DNA of 7,435 nucleotides from Gemmatimonadota bacterium (lineage in GTDB: Bacteria; Gemmatimonadota; Gemmatimonadetes; Longimicrobiales; RSA9), in the NCBI GenBank assembly GCA_012027055.1, contig VEPF01000456.1:1-7435 (forward strand). The letters are read 5' to 3'. Made by a program: the position numbers and the translations under genes. Of this stretch, positions 5,965 through 7,435 are shown in pieces. Position 1 is the stretch's first letter, and each line of letters opens with the position of its first letter. The notes under the pieces are model-generated. The model made no database searches, was not told where the DNA came from, and saw only the letters and a list, made by a program, of their open reading frames with translations.

Positions 5965-7055
5965 GCGGCGAGCCGCGCGCGCGGCCGGTACTGCGCGGGC
6001 GGGGCACGGCCGAGAACCCGCCCGGCCGCTTCGAGCGGATCGCACTGGTGCCCGACGGCGAGACGCTCGATGCCGACCTCCTGGCGCTCGGCGAACTGCC
6101 CTCGCCGCGCACGCTGTACCTGCGGGACAGCAGCCGCAGCATCATCGCCTACAACGACAGCCCCGACATTCCTTTCGACGCGAGCATCAACCCCTATCGC
6201 GGCTGCGAGCACGGCTGCGCCTACTGTTATGCCCGGCCGTTCCACGAGTATCTCGGCTTCTCCGCCGGCCTCGACTTCGAGACCAGGATCGTGGTCAAGC
6301 CGGACGCGGCGCTGCTTCTGCGGCGCGAGCTGCGCTCCGCTTCGTGGCGGCCGCAGCCGATCATCGTGAGCGGTGTGACGGATGCCTACCAGCCGATCGA
6401 GCGCAGACTCCGGCTTACCCGCGCCTGCCTGGAGGTGCTGGCGGAGGCGCGCAACCCTGTTTCCATCATCACCAAGAACCACCTGGTGACCCGCGACGCG
6501 GACGTGCTGCGGCAGCTCGCCGGCTGCGCTGCCGGGCAGGTGAATCTCTCGATCACCAGCCTGCGGCCCGAGGTCCAGCGAGTGCTGGAACCGCGCACGT
6601 CGATTCCGGCCCGGCGGCTGGACGCCATCGCACGGCTGACCGACGCCGGCGTGCCGGTGGGGGTGATGGTCGCGCCCGTCATCCCGGGGCTTACGGACGA
6701 AGAGCTGCCCGCGATCCTGGGGGCGGCCCGCGCCGCCGGCGCCCGCTGGGCCAGCTACGCGGTGCTGCGCCTGCCGTATGCCGTGGCCGGCATCTTCCAG
6801 AACTGGGTGGAGCAGCATTTCCCGGAACGGGCCGGGAAAGTGCTGAATCGCATCCGGGCCATGCGCGGCGGGAAGCTTTACGACGCGAACTGGCGCCAGC
6901 GCATGCACGCCCGCGGAGAAATGGCCAACCAGCTCCGGTTGTTGTTCAGGGTGAGCTGCCGCCAGCTGGGGTTCGACCGGACAGCGCGGCCGCCGCTCTC
7001 GATCGACCACTTCCACCCGCCGGGTGATCCGCTCCAGCCGTCACTGTTCGATTGA
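5961..7055 (+). CDS. PA0069-family radical SAM protein (SplB-related)
   Basis: This 364-residue radical SAM enzyme has the length usual for its family. C82, C86 and C89 (CEHGCAYC) form the CxxxCxxC motif that holds the 4Fe-4S cluster used to cleave S-adenosylmethionine. Family signatures are RGRGTAENPPGRFE near the N-terminus, INPYRGCEHGCAYCYARP, the stretch FHEYLGFSAGLDFETR, SGVTDAYQPIE (137-147), and VMVAPVIPGLTDEELP near the barrel end. The family falls in the broad SplB (DNA repair photolyase) orthologous group, but its own substrate is not known, so no reaction is assigned. The GTG start at 5961 overlaps the ycaQ stop by four bases (GTGA), pointing to coupled translation; the N-terminus from there fits the family. 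It is the last gene of the operon and is followed by a convergent gene. Confidence 0.93.
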   Translation: MSGEPRARPVLRGRGTAENPPGRFERIALVPDGETLDADLLALGELPSPRTLYLRDSSRSIIAYNDSPDIPFDASINPYRGCEHGCAYCYARPFHEYLGFSAGLDFETRIVVKPDAALLLRRELRSASWRPQPIIVSGVTDAYQPIERRLRLTRACLEVLAEARNPVSIITKNHLVTRDADVLRQLAGCAAGQVNLSITSLRPEVQRVLEPRTSIPARRLDAIARLTDAGVPVGVMVAPVIPGLTDEELPAILGAARAAGARWASYAVLRLPYAVAGIFQNWVEQHFPERAGKVLNRIRAMRGGKLYDANWRQRMHARGEMANQLRLLFRVSCRQLGFDRTARPPLSIDHFHPPGDPLQPSLFD

Positions 7056-7056
7056 T

Positions 7057-7072
7057 GCCCGCGCCGGCGGGC
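7057..7072. terminator. Small GC hairpin right after the radical SAM gene
   Basis: GCCCGC (7057-7062), loop GCCG, GCGGGC (7067-7072) begins one base after the stop codon. No T-run follows. It may help end the operon transcript. Confidence 0.3.
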
Positions 7073-7100
7073 AGCGCGGCGATTCGGGTCGCGCAGCCCG

Positions 7101-7118
7101 CGGCCCCGTCCGGGGCCG
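7101..7118. terminator. Strong hairpin between convergent genes, possible bidirectional terminator
   Basis: CGGCCCCG (7101-7108) is the perfect reverse complement of CGGGGCCG (7111-7118), giving a stem of 7 GC-type pairs around a 4-base loop. It lies in the 73-base gap between two converging genes, where a shared terminator is expected. There is no U-tract on either strand, so termination would be atypical or Rho-assisted. Confidence 0.42.
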
Positions 7119-7128
7119 AGTCCGACTG

Positions 7129-7435
7129 TCAGCGGTGGAAGTTGACGCTCGGCAGGATGCGGGCCGCACCGCGGTTATTGTCCGCGCGGTTGATGATCCC
7201 GAGCTGCACGCCGTGCAGCTCCCGGGCGTGGTTGTACACGGCGATGGTGAGCCCCCGCTGCACGCCCCTGACCTCGGTGTACGCGCCGACACCGATGCCC
7301 GCGAAGTCGGTGGTGCGAAGCTGGGCCACGGACACTGCCAGACCCCGCACTTCCGGAGCGCGGATGCGGTAGGCGCAGCGGGCAAGGCACTGGATCCGCT
7401 GCGCGCTCTCGAGCCCGCCGCGCGAGACCGCCGCG
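7129..7435 (-). CDS. C-terminal part of an LA_2272-type surface-repeat protein (5' end outside the window)
   Basis: The - strand frame is open from the window edge to a TGA at 7129-7131, giving about 101 residues. They contain short glycine-centred repeats typical of LA_2272-family surface-repeat proteins: EVRGLAVSVAQL, DFAGIGVGAYTEV, VQRGLTIAVYNHA, LHGVQLGIINRA, then NNRG and the end ILPSVNFHR. In this family such repeats, about 15-20 residues each, are predicted to form a beta-rich envelope structure, and the last unit usually reads like NNRG...LLPLxN. The GTG at 7350 is unlikely to be the true start, because repeat-like sequence (RIRAPEVRG) runs upstream of it. Two cysteines upstream (in RIQCLARCAYR) are at places where such repeats would usually have Gly or Ala. 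Function is unknown. It is transcribed toward the operon and probably unrelated to it. Confidence 0.75.
   Translation of the reverse strand, partial: AAVSRGGLESAQRIQCLARCAYRIRAPEVRGLAVSVAQLRTTDFAGIGVGAYTEVRGVQRGLTIAVYNHARELHGVQLGIINRADNNRGAARILPSVNFHR

Overview
The window is GC-rich, densely coded chromosomal DNA with almost all genes on the + strand. It suggests a free-living bacterium of the Gemmatimonadota or a similarly GC-rich phylum. That placement is an inference: it rests on the gene families, on the CAC-GGAG type palindromic repeats, and on a surface-repeat protein of the LA_2272 type. No rRNA, tRNA, CRISPR array or transposase gene is visible.

Layout. (1) Positions 1-2673 hold the C-terminal roughly three quarters of an error-prone DNA polymerase of the DnaE2/ImuC class; its 5' end lies outside the window. 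About 330 bases (1630-1959) inside the gene are a foreign-looking, stop-free, inverted-repeat element. It keeps the reading frame and adds about 110 residues just before the helix-hairpin-helix region. (2) Positions 2674-2835 are a 162-base gap with weak hairpins and a 16-base palindrome. (3) Positions 2836-7055 hold four tightly packed + strand genes that look like one operon: a DinB-family metal-binding protein, a probable DUF885-like lipoprotein metallohydrolase (4-base ATGA overlap), a YcaQ-type DNA glycosylase (22-base gap), and a PA0069-family radical SAM protein (4-base GTGA overlap). (4) Positions 7056-7128 are a short convergent gap with two GC-rich hairpins. (5) Positions 7129-7435 hold, on the - strand, the C-terminal end of a protein built of glycine-rich LA_2272-type repeats.

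How the genes fit together. DnaE2 is a mutagenic translesion polymerase. YcaQ enzymes remove alkylated bases and open interstrand crosslinks. The radical SAM gene belongs to the wider SplB (DNA repair photolyase) group. DinB-fold proteins are often damage-inducible or act in thiol-dependent detoxification. The neighbourhood therefore reads as a genotoxic-stress cluster with a cell-envelope lipoprotein embedded in it. Co-regulation is not proven, and no convincing LexA box was seen.

The most unusual object is the palindromic element inside dnaE2. It has four related modules in two inverted pairs, AACGGATT-type core repeats, in-frame periods of 51 and 48 bases, and several stop-free frames. It resembles in concept the protein-coding palindromic elements described in Rickettsia, but its sequence belongs to a different family.
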